NCBI GenBank assembly: GCA_039619475.1
Contig: CM077115.1
Coordinates: 31,323,083-31,387,082, forward strand
Length of the DNA: 64,000 nucleotides
From: Icerya purchasi
Lineage: Eukaryota; Arthropoda; Insecta; Hemiptera; Monophlebidae
Reading direction: 5' to 3'
Shown in pieces: positions 8,336 to 22,107 of the stretch. Both the position numbers and the translations under genes were made by a program. Within the stretch, counting starts at the first letter, position 1; each line of letters opens with the position of its first letter. Under the pieces are notes generated by a model, which had not been told where the DNA came from, did not search any database, and saw only the letters and a program-made list of their open reading frames with translations.

Positions 8336-11300
8336 CATTAAAAGTTTTGTTAAATTGGTTTTCATTATGTGAAAAGATGACCATCATTCCGAGTATACTT
8401 GGTATTGAACCTTACAGTACTGATGGAGCAGCAGTTGATGTCGATGATAAAGGAATGTGAAAAGAGCGTCGTGCGTCCTTGGATGTTACTGTTTGATGGG
8501 GATTTAAACTTACTAGAAATGACATTTCTCTGGACCCGATGATTGAAACTTGGGCCGGCGTTCGATTTTTTGAGTGGTAATACGAAAACTTCAAGCTTGT
8601 ATTGTGCAATAAATAAGAACTTGAGAATAGCGAGGAGACGGTGATTAATGCGTGATTGGTATGGGCATTTACTAAACGAATGTTTGTAATAATTTTCATC
8701 CATTACGCGATTTCACGAATGGTCCAAAACTATTATACAATTTGTGGTGTTGTTACGCAAAATGAGTTAGCGGTGTTTCGCGACTATATACGTTCAGAAG
8801 ATGTGTATATCGCGTGACATTGTCGGACGGCTGCGAATTTAAATAAATAAAATTTCGCGTGATCCGCCGCGTTGTTTTTCCTCTTTTGTCATTTAAAACG
8901 CGTTTAACGTGACAATTTCGTTTTAGAACGGGGCCGGACGGATAGTTTGACGGGAAATATTTTTGCGCGCTCACTGGACGGCCGAAATTTTAACTCGGCA
9001 TCCGGCTAAATGAATAACTTAACAACGACTATGTATAAACGGGGTAAGCGGTTAGTTGGCAGTGGGACGAAAAGAAACAAATGTAACGGGGCAAGTTCAC
9101 GGCAGAGCCCTCGAAAGAAGTTAAAAAATACATAATCGCTCGCGCAAACGTCTCGCAGGCAACGAGGCAGTTAACGTTGAATTTAGAAATGATTAATGGG
9201 GTTCCAGCCTGGAACCTGGCGGTACATTTCTGGAAATGTCATCGAGCATTTGTAAATGTTAACCGGCGTTGCAGCAGCGTTACAATTGTTTTGCCGTGAG
9301 TAGTGTTATTCCTGCAAATTTCCGCTCTCTCAACCGAAAGCCGTCTTTTGCATCGTGCTCCACATCGCCGCGTTCCCCGGATTAAATGTGAAATCTCATT
9401 ATTGAAATAATGATAACTTTCTCGAATTGTAATTTGGTTTGTATGTGCGAACGGCTCCAGCAATCGTTCCGAGTTTCTAATTAGCGAATCTAAAAGCCTT
9501 ATTAATAAACCGGTAGAAATGACGAACGACGCTGATCTTCTATCGAAATTCGGAACCCAACGGTTCCAGCTTCACGATTCCCCCGGAACTGTTACCGTCT
9601 GACAGCTGGAATAAAGGTAATAATCTAGAAAATTAGCGATTATCTTAACGAGAAAACGATTCTGAAACACCGGTTAGTACTGCCGTCGTTCGTTTGTTCC
9701 TTTCGCGCTCTCGAAAGAGACTCGTTTTCGTTTTGCCAACGACCTTTAAATTTCGGGAAACACGTAGTCATAAGCCAAGCGTCGCCAAAAGTCTCAGACA
9801 GATTGCTATCGATTTCCGTTAAGTTCGATTTAAATGAAAAGCAGGTAGTTTCAAAGAGGCGAATTTAATAAATGAAAAAAAAAAAAACCTTTTCTTCTAA
9901 CGCTGAACTAGAGAAGGCGATAAAACTATATTATGCTCTCGTTTCACCTCATAGTGGTAGCACACGATAATAATATATATACATATATGATTTTGAACTA
10001 GTTCCGTGAACTATATCAGAGCACACGTTCATTCGTTCGTTCATCTGAAGCGTCAAACATCGTTATTATCCTTCCCTATACACATCCAAGCTCAAACTGA
10101 CCCCGCTAACCATTTAAGAGGGGACAACACGTTAAACTGGTCTCTTCATCCGCTAGACATCCGACGCCTTCTACATTACCGAAATTATCTCTCGCTTTAT
10201 TTTTTCTCTTTTTGTCTCTTTCGCTACTTTACCCTTTCAACGTTTTCCAGTGCGACGACATACTTCCGAAAAAGCTAATAAAAGTGTGGATATTAATTAA
10301 ATGACGCGAGAATTTACGTTGCAGCCTGCTGCGGATTCGGACTATTTCGATGGCTTCCTTCCACACTACTGTGATTGGTCACAGTGTAGCTAATAAGACT
10401 TAAAAAAAAAACCCCAGAAAACCCCAAAAAACCAGCATATATCGGTTCCACTCAATTCTGCGCACCCTTTTGTAATTCTTTAATTATTCGCTTCATCTGA
10501 CTACAATTCGTTTTTTTTTTATGAATTTCTGTCGAAAAGTGATATGTTTTAAAGCGTACATAAAGCTCGGTTAATTTAATCGGATTTCATCTTTTTTCTT
10601 TTAACGGTAACGCTTATGGAACCGGAATTAAAGGTATACTGCTCTCTAAATTCCTGTAAAATCCGGCGTCACCTAATAGTGTTTCGCTGAGAGTTCATTT
10701 TTTTCCGCTGAGTAAAATTCTATGGCATGCGATTTGGTTCCGTTTCTCATAAATTTAGGGTCACTTTTGTTCATCGGATAAAAAAAGAACAGACACACGT
10801 TTACATGGATAATTTGTGTTGTCGAAATTGTAACTGCGCTTGGAAAAAGTAATTTTCGGCATTGGGTTTTGCAGTCATTAGGAAAGTATAAAACCGCACA
10901 CCTTTCAAATTATTTCCTCCGACTATTAAAGTTTTTTTTTTGTTTTTTTTTTTTTTAGAAAAAAAAGGAATAAAACCATTTAATAGAGAAAACATATGAA
11001 AAACAGAATACTAAAAATAAAACCCACATTTGTTGCAAAGCGAATAATAGCAAATTATTCTATTCAAAGTTCAAACCTCTGTTCCCTTCGTCTTATCTTG
11101 TCAGTATGTCTTACTTAGTATACTACACTAATTAAAATACGCGGAACTGCGTGAAAAAAAAAAATTCTTTAGTTAAAGAGCGAATTTAAGCAAACAAATG
11201 TTTTTATGCAAATAAAGTGGTTTTGTAAATTGAGAACAATATCGATATCCAGAAATACTGCAGATCATTTACCAGAATTTGATGTTGTCACTGAAAGTCT

Positions 11301-12544
11301 TATTTCCCGTCGTATTAATTCTAATGAAAATAAAGAGATTGAGGCATGTTCGTGGACAATTAGGAATGTATGGACAAATAATTAACGAGTTCCATATTTA
11401 AGTTGACACACTTGGGTGAAGGTCCTTGGTTAACGAGCCCAATCTTATTCCCCTTTTTTTTATAGAGAAAAAAAAAAAAAAAAAACACTGATAAAATTGC
11501 TTCCATGAAATATCAATCACTAATATCACATTTACGTAAAAAAACAACAAAAAAAACACAACATCCGTCCCAGACGGCTAACATCTAGTATAACATCGAA
11601 TTCGGTTATTACCGGCGAAAGTAAATACGGAATGAAATAAATATTATAGATTTTATTAAATACGAGTATAATTGATTTTTTTATTACCATAAAATATATA
11701 AAAAGCAAGTATAAAATAGTTAAGTCATCACCCGTAATTTTACTGATAGTAGCAGTTGCTGGTGCCAGAAAAGGTACTAAGGATGATAACTAAAATATGT
11801 AACAGAAATATTGGATACGATGTTATCAAGGTGTATCTTGCAAAAAAGCACCGATTACCGTTCGATATATAGTTGTCGATTCCCTTGGCTTATTTATTCA
11901 ATTGAAATTCTCCTTCGAGAAATGTATTTAATGACAGTGAATAATTTAAAGCAACATTAACACTCAAAAGTCTCCTGCTAAAATCGGTGGCAGTTCATGT
12001 AAACTTTCTTTTAAAATTCTTGAACCTTCGCAACTGCATGGGAGTAATCGCCGGTGTAAAAATTTAATTATATCTGTGACTTTTCGGTTTGGTGAAATAT
12101 ATGCAACAACCATAAGCAATTCTCTTCCATTACTCATTTTAATTTAGGAAGCACATAGATCGCCAATAACTGCTTAGCTAACAGTAACTTTAGTTACATT
12201 TCTTACTTATGTTTCATGTACACTTTATCTGCGTTAGAGCTGCTGGAGTTGATGTATATCGCAGTGTAAACATAGTATAAATTATTACACAAAATATAGA
12301 TCTTTGCCATGGTAAATAAGCATTTTGCTTATTTAATAAACCCTAAAAGTACGATGATCACACTTAAACATTAAAATTGTTTGTTTCATAGAATTTTCTT
12401 GACGATAAAACCTTAATCAATTGATTTTCAGACCTTAAAAACTCCTACTTCGTAAACTGAGCCATTTTCAAGAATTCGATTACATTATATAAAATTTTTG
12501 CTCACATTATTATACAAGATACATATATATGTATTATATAAGTC
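8336..12544. other. Long unassigned stretch
   Basis: Over 4 kb I see no recognisable gene or transposon protein. The part at 8,750-9,830 has fewer simple repeats and higher complexity than the rest, so it may be unique sequence. A 10-kb patch around 10,345-10,375 contains a short inverted repeat around TGATTGGTCACAG. T and A runs occur at about 10,931-10,970 and 11,468-11,486. Small open frames (for example 10,006-10,278) show no known motif and are probably chance. Confidence 0.5.
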
Positions 12545-12816
12545 AATTTTTACGTTCTGGCAGTATACACACGTAGTCATAGTGCTCATAGCAACAATTG
12601 TTAGTGCAGATGCCGAACTACACCTGAAACTGAATGGCTCTATAAATGTAGAAGGTGTCTGTATACTAACTAGACCGAATCATGTTCGCCATTGCCTTCT
12701 ACGTGACTATTAACGATTATTTAATTATTTTTTCGTAATAACTTCTGTCATCGCCTGGGATCGAACTCAAGACTTCTATAACGGAAGCCAAATGCTCAGC
12801 AACTAGGCCAGCGACG
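12545..12816 (-). mobile_element. SINE family A (tRNA-derived), 3'-truncated copy
   Basis: The minus strand begins with a tRNA-like head. TGGCCTAGTTG is a perfect A box and GAGTTCGATCC a good B box, the internal promoter of RNA polymerase III. The body then shares AATAATCGTTAATA and GAAGGCAATGGC with the full copies at 30,593 and 49,482. The later body has diverged, and the 3' end is not recognisable beyond about 12,545. It is a non-coding retroposon that would have depended on a LINE for movement. Confidence 0.7.
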
Positions 12817-12959
12817 TATATAAGGGGAGGGTTTTGAGGGCTTGAACCGCCTCCTTAGCTTACACAAAAGCCTGAATATTAGCCGAATACACTGTCGCAG
12901 TAAATGACTGCGCTGTTGTCGTCTTGGACTGAATTTTAAAAGGGTCGAATCTTTTTCAT

Positions 12960-13440
12960 GTCTTTAGGAAAGAATGTGCAAGCTTATTTGTCAAAAGGCA
13001 TGTTGTATATTGATTGTATACAATACGCCATCAGGCCGAAGATTGAAAAAGATAGTACAAACATTTCTTGATGAAAATGAAGGCACGATATTTCTGAGTG
13101 AATATGAGATATGGCACAATCACTGGAAATCTGCAAGGCGAAAACCTGCCATTGTAGTAGAAACTATTGATCATTGCGGTGAACCGTTCTTCCCTTTGAT
13201 TAAAAAGCTTCTTACCATATTAGCCACACTTCCAGTATCCATTATGACCCTGGAAAGATGTTTCTCTACTCTAAAGTGGTTAAAAATCCATATTAGAAAT
13301 TGAGAATGATCGACGATAGAATTACTGCTCTTACTCTTATAAGCGTTCACCGTGAGCTAGCGGTAAAATTAGATTCCGAAGAAACTGTAAATAAATTGGC
13401 AATAAGACGCAAACGGCCCAGTTTTCAATTTTTAATTACA
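12960..13440 (+). pseudogene. hAT-family transposase C-terminus (dimerisation domain)
   Basis: The frame at 12,974-13,303 contains LLTILATLPVSIMTLERCFS and LKWLKIHIRN. A shifted frame then gives DDRITALTLISVHRELAVKL. Together these are the hAT C-terminal dimerisation region (family: ...L.LP.S.A..ERxFS.L..IK...R......RL..L.LL..++.), as in hAT transposases and host proteins derived from them such as ZMYM1-like and p52rIPK-like proteins. One frameshift and a stop separate the two halves. The catalytic core and BED/TTF zinc finger are absent. No terminal repeats were found next to it. Confidence 0.75.
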
Positions 13441-13645
13441 TTCTTAATATATTATTATAATAGCATTATTGTATAAAAATATAAGCGAAGAATGAAATAA
13501 TATTGTATTATTTAATATAATAAATAATGGTATCATGGAATAACGTCTGCTGTTTTATTTTGTATAAAAAAAAAGAAAATTTCAAATTTGACCCCCTCTC
13601 CAAAAGAAAATTGAAAAACCTTACATACGTCCGTGAACATGACAT

Positions 13646-13676
<31 letters not shown>

Positions 13677-15679
13677 CATATGCCTATATATGTATATAAA
13701 ATATTTACTTCTAAGGAAATGTAAAAAAATTAATATGCCTAGAATTTATTCCGATAATTCAGAGAAATTTTTTATTTTGAGTTTAACATACATTTTAATT
13801 ATGGGGCGCAAACTGTTTTATTGCCAGTATAATTACGAAGTGCTCTTTTTACAATTAGACTGTTCATTTTGCAGTCTCTTTCGAATTTATCGTTAAAGTG
13901 TGCTAGGTAAACATTTATCACGATTGAGACAAATCATTTCAGTTTAATATTAACGTTGAAATTACAATGCCCTTAAAGATATTTTCATTGTTATTATAAT
14001 TCTCAAATCTCGTGAGAATGCCAGGCGACGTTCAGTTACAATAATATTGAAAAGCGAAATTTCAACAGATATTTTCATTTTCAGACCCCCTGAGGGAATC
14101 TGTATCTGTGTTATTTTCAAAGCATATTCCAGTAGACCTATAGTATTCTTGTAAACATAAATTTATATAGTGTACGTATATATATTTATATATATGTGTA
14201 TATATATTGTTATCAACGTGCACGGCAGTGTACACAGCCAAGATAGAAAAGCTGACTGGAACGCCGATTTCATCGAAACGCTTAAAAATAGACTTTTTAA
14301 AAGCTCTAACTTCTGCTCTGGTGTAGGTAAAAATAGAATTTACTGAAATTTGTCGTAGACTTTTGAAATATCTACACAAGTTATCAAAATTTCAACTCGC
14401 TACAGAGTTAACAGTCGGACATCTCATTTTAAGCTTGAATGTCGTAAGGAACTGAAAATTTATGAATTTATAGCTCTCAAGATGACTATCAAAATCCGAA
14501 ATTGTTAATTATTTTCATGAAAATTAAAATACCCAGCAATAACTGACATGGGAAACTTAACAATTTGGTGTATACCTTGACTTTTAAATAATGAGGAAAT
14601 TATTATTATTAAATCTAAAATAATTTAATCGTAAAATTTTACATGAACCGAATTTCTCAATTTTTATGTATTAAAATCGAAATGTACAAAAATAACTGAA
14701 AAAAGTAGAAAGATGAAATTTGGTATGTGAAATTATAATAACTTAGAAAGTTTTACATATGGGACATTAATTTTTTTCTTTTTCTGAACAAAAAAAATTC
14801 GAAATGGGTTTTGAATTTTCAAGTATTTCAAGGAAAACCGAAATACTCGACCAAGAAGCAGACAAATCTTAGAAAAACGAGATTTATTTAGCGCAACACT
14901 GCTGACACTTGTAAAAATGATGAGATAATTGTGCAAAAAATGATAAATACAATCAGCACAGCATTTCTAAATTTTGAAGTGTTCCTTCAACAATTACAGT
15001 GCACGGCAAAACGTCTGCTTGGCAAGCGAGAAAAACATTTATCGAGTCCTACTTAAAACTCGATTATCGTTAAAGTTTTCTCTCCATTAGATGTTATTTT
15101 CGTTTGTCTTTTTGTTTTTTTTTTTTTTTTTTCAGTTAATTCAATAGCAGTTCGATAATTGTTCACTAATATATTTTTAATTCATCGAATAATTCGTCTA
15201 ATTTTTTTTAAATGAAATATGCGAGCGCTATGGAAAATTTCATTGAGAAACTGGAAAAATTGGCGAAAATAATGGATTTTTTTTTCTTTTTTTTTTTTTT
15301 TCTTTATTAGAATTACTTGAAATAATCAACAGTTAGGGATTTGAAAGTTGACAAAATAATATTGTAAAATTCACAGTATAGAATATCGTCGTGTAATGGA
15401 TGGAAGAACTGAAAGCAGTTGTCAAATAACGTTCATGTGTCCTCTTTAAAATGGTTCGATGCGTTAAAGTCTCTCTCCTATGCCTGTTGCGGGGAAGATT
15501 TTTGCGTCTTCCTGATATTCCGTAAATCCTTAATTGCCACTATTTTATGGAAATTCCTCCAGATTCATATTCCTCAAAATAATGGATCTATTAAAAGCTA
15601 GAAAATCTCTACATTTCAATTTTGGCTGTAAGTGTCGAATCTTTCATCCGTCCTTTTTATATATGTCCGAAGGTCTTGT
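13441..15679. other. Unassigned AT-rich stretch with TA repeats
   Basis: No coding feature is recognised. There is a (TA)n tract at about 13,649-13,673 and a smaller one at about 14,178-14,210. T runs lie at about 15,114-15,132 and 15,278-15,301. Short open frames here are dominated by the simple repeats. Confidence 0.5.
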
Positions 15680-16515
15680 CTAGGCTATCCTTTTCTAATC
15701 AATCAGGCTTATACACCTATTTCTTCTTGATTCTTATCAACTCCTAATCTTCTCTCTATTACAACTTGCAATCTTCTCCCAGCAAGACTTCAATACTACC
15801 TTTCATCTCCAATCGCCTCGGTCAGTTCTCACCATATCTCGCAACAAACCGCCATTATATTTCTTTCGGTTTTCCTAAGTTCTATTAATTGAGTCTTTAC
15901 ACAACTGCTTCGAACAAACTTATCACACAACAAGTTCTTAAATCTGAATTTTTAGCACCCTGGCCCCTTCTTATTCCTAACCGCTTAACAGTCTTCATTG
16001 ATGGCTTGACCCCGTTGAGTTAGTTTAGTCTTGCTTTGTTCTTCGTTAAGTTATTCTGAATCAAACTTCCCTCCTGTTGGTAGTCTGCATGTCCTCCTCG
16101 TTCTTACTTCTTTCCTAATTTCTCATAAAGCCTTCATTATATCGGTTTACGAAAGTGTCCTACGAATCATATCTCCTTTTCCTTCACCTTCTACGGATTA
16201 TGTAATTCTTCTCATACGCTATCTCATCCGCAACATCTTTCTCTCGCACTCTATTCAAACTGACCTATTGTATATTCCTTGACAAGCTGGAATCGAAGAG
16301 TGTGTCGATATTTTAGCTCGTTCAGCTTTTTCTACTGGTAAATTTTTCGGCATATTTTCAGTTCATAATGTCGCGTTTCTCTCCACAACGAGTTTATTCT
16401 AAACTATGGTCAAATTTTTATCCCTCTTCATTATCAAATCCTAATTCAATCTTTCTATTCAATCTAATTTCCCGTCTCAGCCCTGTTTTTTTTTTAATTT
16501 TGTCTTGGTGACGTT
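15680..16515 (+). mobile_element. Pyrimidine-rich Jockey-like LINE, RNase H region
   Basis: In scattered frames the plus strand reads LTVFIDG (first RNase H Asp), then a frame at 16,031-16,280 that covers the middle of RNase H, then QAGIEECVDILARSA (last acidic motif; a stop stands just before it). Downstream, VYSKLWSNFYPSSLSN matches the similar place in the copy at 1,084 (HSRLWSDMYPSLFSN). This shows the two belong to the same family. The coding strand is strongly T+C rich. There is no clear polyA tail and the 5' part is missing. Confidence 0.65.
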
Positions 16516-16555
16516 TAACTCTGCTATGTGTTATCTACGCTTTGGCAATGTTTGC

Positions 16556-16785
16556 TTCCTGCAGGGTTTGGGACTTGTCTCGTCCCGGATGCAAGTCGCT
16601 CCGAAGCTTACCCAGCCTGAAATAATTGGGTACCAGAGAAATCTGGGAAAGTAAAGGCGGCCGAGAGATAGGAACTGGCCCCAGTATTCTCCTTAGATCC
16701 ATTAGGTTTGGTACATTGTGAACCTTAACTTCACAATCCCAACGTCCTCTCAAGGGTATGGAACTCACTTCACTTTTTTGACACC
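16556..16785 (+). mobile_element. SINE family B, copy lacking the tRNA head
   Basis: The plus strand has CCAGCCTGAAAT, GGTACCAGAGAAATCTGGGA, AAGTAAAGGCGG, GAACTGGCCCCAGTATTCTC and GTGAACCTTAACTTCACAAT. All of these appear in the other B copies at 40,451-40,738 (minus), 50,281-50,535 and, for the last block, 61,808-61,917. The tRNA-like A box present in those copies is missing here, so the copy is 5' truncated. It follows directly after the LINE remnant. Confidence 0.75.
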
Positions 16786-16899
16786 GCTTTTATTCCTCTT
16801 TCTACTCTTCGCTTTAACTAATGGACCACCCGATTCTTCATTTTATGTGTGTGTGTTTTACAATAGTTTAGAGAGTAGGGATCTGGAGGACCTTTCATA

Positions 16900-18060
16900 G
16901 ATAAAATAATAATGACAAGGATAAAAGGGATAAAGATTTTTTTTTTGAACATTGGTAAGATGCAAACGATCTCTTCTTTTTACCAATAAGTATGAAAATT
17001 TAATTCTTTTGTAGAAATGGCTGGCATGGTTGTGGAACGAAAAACGATTGTTCAGAAAAATGTCTAAATATTGAAATGGAGGGAAAAGATGATTCAGATC
17101 ATTATTTAAAATAAAATAAATAAAGATGGGTCGAAGGAACGAAGAGTAAAGACGACCGCAGAAGATTTAATAAGATGGAAAGATAGATATTTTATAAAGA
17201 ATTTTCTAGTGTTATTAGTAGGAGCTGAAGGTGGGAGCCAGCAAAAGATAAATTGCGATGCGAATAGATGAGGATGTTGTCGATAAAATATAAGGGAAGA
17301 AGAATTTAGAGTCAAAGAAGCAGTATCGATGAAATAAATGTTGGAATATGAACTTGGTGTATTTGTTGCGAGGAGGACATAATTAGAATGGTTACTAGCA
17401 AGGGAAGAAAAGTAAGCCGGTATGTTAAAAAAGAGCATATATTAAAGCAATAAAAAAACTGTATTTCTAAAAATGTTGAATAAACGACCGCCAAAAAATG
17501 AATACAATTGACGGGGTGGGGCGTCCTGGGCGAAAAGCAAACACTTTGTTGGGTAATAATAGATTGCTGTGTTCGAGTAAGGAAGCGATCTGTTAATTGG
17601 ACTCCGTTAGGCCAGAGAGAATTCAAAGACCTGGGCCATTCTACAAATGTGAGAAGTAGAAATAGAGCGGTAAGATTAGAAGAGCGGAAGCTGTTCTAAT
17701 GAGTCTTTTAAAACATTTCCATAGTATAGCTGTAGTAAGGAAAGAGCGGAATGTTTTGAATGTAGATAGAGTCAAGCCGAACGCAGCTTTACAATTCGGA
17801 TTCCAGCATAAGGATGAAGACGATTTAACGTTTTTGCGGGCTGAAGCGCGAGCGAAGGAAAAAGAGCGATTTCAACTGGAGAGGGAACAGAGTCGATAAA
17901 GAAATCATGTTGAGAGGAAGAACTCAATTTTACATAGACTGAGGCGAGTGAGGAAACAGGCAAAGAAACGGAAGTTAAACCAATCGACACTTCAGAAAGG
18001 ATTCAGATGAGAAAGGAATTTCATTAAAAGAAATAATTACAGGAAAAAGGTACCGTCCAA
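16900..18060 (-). other. Possible further LINE sequence, not resolved
   Basis: The minus strand is pyrimidine-rich and has two overlapping open frames of just over 100 codons (17,106-17,438 and 17,312-17,626), rich in Ser, Phe and Leu like the LINE copies on either side. I could not recognise an endonuclease, reverse transcriptase or zinc-knuckle motif. It may be an ORF1 or endonuclease part of that LINE family, in opposite orientation to its neighbours. Confidence 0.25.
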
Positions 18061-18109
18061 AATACTCTATGAACTGCTAAGGCTACGATCAAAAGATATA
18101 AAAAAAAGA

Positions 18110-19260
18110 GAGGTCAATGTAGCTGAGAGATGACTAATCAATCTTTCTCAAAGCCGTAACATTTTCCCACTTCTCTTTGTTCCACTTGGAGAAAAATTTT
18201 CCGTGGTATTCCTTAACTTTGTTCTACCACACTTCACAATCGCTTAACTACTCTTAAACCGACGTTATTCTGATGACATCGTTATTTATTCTTCTTTTTG
18301 TAATACCTTCGATGCCATTATAGAGTTTAATAGTTCGCATCAATCACTATTGATAACGTAATTTCCAAGATCTCTTTGATTAATTTTCGCTCATCTAGTT
18401 CTTCTGCCTTAATCAGTCTAACGTCAAGTCCTATCCTTTTCGTCACCTTCTGTTATTTAGATGTGATTTTTAATGTCACGAATATATTAAATCATTTTTG
18501 TATTTCTCGTCTTACAAAAAATAAGCTACTTAACATCACTCTCATCGTATAGTTGAGCGGTGACCGCGCGGTACATTCTTACTTTGCCATATAAGTTACC
18601 TGTTCTATCTATGTGGGAATACTGTTTCTACACACACGCAGGCGCGCGCACACACACACACATACACACACCTATATATATTTTAACTTCGAGTCTAGAT
18701 GCGCGTAAATTTACTCTGTATACTGTCATTTCTCCTGAATCCAAATCATTCACTCTTTAATCTATAGATCCTATCTAGGTTGTTACTGTTTGGTTTTCTC
18801 CTTTCGTTTATTACTGAATCTTTCATAATTGGTGTTTTATTCTCAATAAAAATTCCAATCTCATAATTAATTTCTATTTGCCGTACTGATTTTTCTCTTT
18901 ATACTTCCTCCTGTGACAAATCTCCATATTTTACCGGTAATTACTTCAATCGGTTACACGTACTTTTATCGCATTCCGTATTAGTTAGATTTGAATTTTA
19001 TATAAATTCCTTAAATCCGAATCACGCCGTTATTTTTACCGACAAGTTTTTCTTACAAATATTCCGAATCCTTTAAGCTTCCTTTTTCTGTTGCCACATC
19101 TTTACTGCTGAAGTCCGATGCATCACGCAATTATTTTTATTTCTTCTTCTTCCTTCCTTTAATCTGGCTACTTCATGTGATGCCGCTTATTTTATTTCAT
19201 ACTCTTTGCTTTTTACCTTCTTTTTATCTCGTGCCGCATTAAAATTTAATAATTTTGCTT
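18110..19260 (+). mobile_element. LINE reverse transcriptase and RNase H remnant
   Basis: The plus strand near 18,266 reads YSDDIVIYS, the catalytic YxDD box of reverse transcriptase, preceded by a degenerate 'LSPLLF'-like region. After it come INFRSS... and TKNKLLNIT-type stretches of the RT thumb and connection. Near 19,025 the strand reads AVIFTDKFF, resembling the first RNase H motif (xxxFTDGS). A CA-rich tract at 18,630-18,672 interrupts the element. Frames are broken throughout and the strand is T+C rich as in the 1,084 family. Exact ends are not determinable. Confidence 0.55.
18630..18672. repeat. (CA)n / (CG)n-containing simple repeat
   Basis: An imperfect CA microsatellite with a short GCGCGC interruption, lying inside the LINE remnant. 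Confidence 0.9.
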
Positions 19261-19269
19261 TAATCCGTA

Positions 19270-22107
19270 AGGTGTTACACCTAGATGCCCCCCTCAAAAA
19301 AATAAAAAAAAAATAAAATGTAAAACATTTTATCAGTCGCGTGGATTAAATAACGGAGAAAGGTTATTCATGATAAGATATAAGGAAATTATTCTGATTT
19401 ATTAATACGCAACGTTTACATAACGAATTATGATAACGAAATGGGTATATAAATAATATTAGAGTCCGTAAGGCCGTGCCCAAATTGGGTGTGCGGGCGT
19501 TGTGGAAATTTTTTCAACCTCTTGTAATCTGCGCAGCGTGTCCAATTTGTGGTAGAGGTGCGTGCATGCGACTAAAATGCACGCACGGATTGGTTTGATT
19601 TTCAAACATGTTCGATTTTCTTCAACCGCGCACGCAGATTTTAAATACCGTTCATACAACATCGATAGTGTGGCTAGTTGTGTTTTTCTGTATTTTAACA
19701 ACAGCTGGAATTAAAGGAAGTGGAAAAATATGTAGTTGATTTAATAATATTATAGAAGAAGGAATGTGCTGAAAAAAAAAATATTACGATTAAAACTTTA
19801 TTTATTTTAAAATAATTGTAATTATGCGAGAAAAATATTTAAAGATTTTTACAAATTGCAACAAAAAATTAAATACATTTGCTAATAAAGTATTATTGGT
19901 AAAATTTAATTCTAAAATTTAGTGGAATTTAAAAATTAATTATATAATATATTAAAAAGTTAAACCTTTTAAAGTAGTCTACATAATATTAGAAATGAAA
20001 ATTTCCAAATACAAGATTTATTAACAAATACAATATTTTTAATAAATCTTGTATTTCATTTATTCTACTGAACTTTGGCGTTTAAAGTTTGTTACAGATC
20101 TTCTCTATATTTGGAAATATCACATCCACTAAATAATTAAATGTTTCTATACTCGTTCTGGTGTTTTCCAAAAATGCACTTTTATTAACTCGAGGAAGTA
20201 AATAGTGAAATTCACCGAATATTTCTCTCATTTTATAAATTTCATTTACTTTCTTCTATTTTTTTCTTTTTTTTTCTTTGTTAATATACGCCAATAATAA
20301 ATATAATTATCACAAATAAGTGTGATCTTTTAAATTTATATAAAAATTACGCAGTTGTAAAATAAAAATACAATATAAACAAACAGCTGTACTGATAAAC
20401 AAACGCACGTACGCAGGCATCATTCCTGTTGTTGTATACTTCGGCATCTGTCGCGCTGCGGTGAGGTAATCAAATGACACTCACGATTTCGCGACACGGT
20501 CTAACTCTCCGTATGGTATAAATTACATTTTACATGGAAGTTTTATTGCGAAAATGTTCTAAAAATGAAAATCACAATCTGCTGCCGGCTTTGGCAGTCG
20601 GCAGTCAGTAATTGTAAAATAAATGGCGCGGAAAAATATTAAAGAATTATCGGAAGAGTAGCGATTTTAAAAAGCATTGTGCTAAATTGAAGCTTTTAGT
20701 AGTATAGCGAAAATTTTATTTGCGAGAAAAATTACACGGAAAGATTGCGTGCAAAGAGGAGAAATGAAATTTTCAAATCGCTAAATTTAAAATTTACCAT
20801 CATTTTTCGCCTAAATTTAGAGTGTGCTCGTAATAATAGCTTTGCATCGTTAAAAGTGTAAATAGTTTATTTTTAGAAAACTCTCTCGAGGAAGAAAGCA
20901 TTATCCGAGCGCTATGCGATGTGGAAAAAACTTTATTAATTGCGACAAATAATAATATTCCTCTATAATTCGTAATAGAAGCATATGTATTAGAGTTGTT
21001 AAAGTTTACATTTCCGAGTTCGTCGCGAGATGCGTTGAATTTTATTTTAATGCAAACTTTTATACGGACGTAGCAATTTTTTTCCATTCAGTAAACGAAT
21101 AAAAATAACGATAGTTATAAACGGCTAAGAATATAGAGAAACTGCGACAACGTTTTTGTATAGAGAATTTTTTGTTTTTTTCCTCTTAACACGTTACAGA
21201 CGACGAGAATTGATCGGGCGCGGGAGTTAGTAATAATAACAAATTTAGAAACAAAAGGGAAATCGATAAAACGTAATAGGAAAATGAGAAACGGAAGGAA
21301 AAATAAAAAGAGGATGAAAAAACCGAATGAGACAGTGAAATATTGGCCGAAGTAGATTTTAAAAGAGAGAGGGACGACATCTATTAAAGTTACAGACTTT
21401 TCCGCTAATTCGTTCAGGGCGAACTTTTCTTTCGTAAAAATTAACTTTATTTAAGTTGCAGCGGAGCTTTCTGTTTAACAGATTGTAAAAGTTTAACTTT
21501 GTCGTCACTTCATCGTCCGCGCACTGTAGCGTTTACTTCTGTTTGTCCTCAGTACGCTGCCTTCAAACAACAACAACAATGGCAAAAAATAATACACTTT
21601 CGCTTTCCTTTGAACGACTTTTAAATTCTTAACTTATTCACGAATTTTCATGTTTCAGAAAATTTGTTAAATGTTTTTTTTTTTTGTTTTTTTTTTGTTT
21701 TTATTATTATTTTTTGTTGTTTTTTCCTACCCAGCGACACGAAACGTTTAAAATTCCAAAGAGCCGGAAAGAATAAAAACTGTTTAACTCGCAAACACTG
21801 TCTCAGCGATGGAGTTATTATTAAAGTGCTACTTTCACACTTGTATTTTTAATTCAATAAGGCTAAAAGTGTCGACTTCCTAGAAAATTATTCTCATCAA
21901 CAATTTCTTACGCTGCCTCGAAGATCTCCAGCATTGTCGTTGAATTTCCTTCTAGCACTTTTTTTTTTTTTTTTTTTCTTTATTGATCTTTTTCCTTCAT
22001 TTCCGTTTATCTGTAGGAACTTTTGCTGGAATTGCTTTTTTTCGTTAATCTACAACATCGTTATTTCTATAGTTTACAGGAATCGTTTGAATGCGAGCTT
22101 GTACACG
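19270..22107. other. Unassigned stretch with a small hairpin
   Basis: No gene or transposon protein is recognisable. A hairpin at about 20,009-20,057 has 17-18-base arms (AAATACAAGATTTATTA and its complement) around a 16-base AT-rich loop. T runs lie at about 21,673-21,720 and 21,959-21,977. The segment 20,440-21,560 is relatively low in simple repeats. Confidence 0.5.

Noticed and set aside
10345..10375. Short inverted repeat around TGATTGGTCACAG
   Set aside because: The arms are only about 12 bases, which is common by chance in a 64-kb window.
12740..12816. tRNA gene on the minus strand
   Set aside because: It has A and B boxes but no proper cloverleaf acceptor stem, and it continues into the SINE-A body.
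12974..13303. Domesticated hAT-derived host protein
   Set aside because: The frame is broken within the dimerisation domain and lacks all upstream domains, so simple decay is more likely.
17699..17899. Plus-strand charged frame (EARAKEKERFQLEREQSR)
   Set aside because: Low complexity and antisense to a pyrimidine-rich strand typical of the local LINE family; no motif supports a gene.
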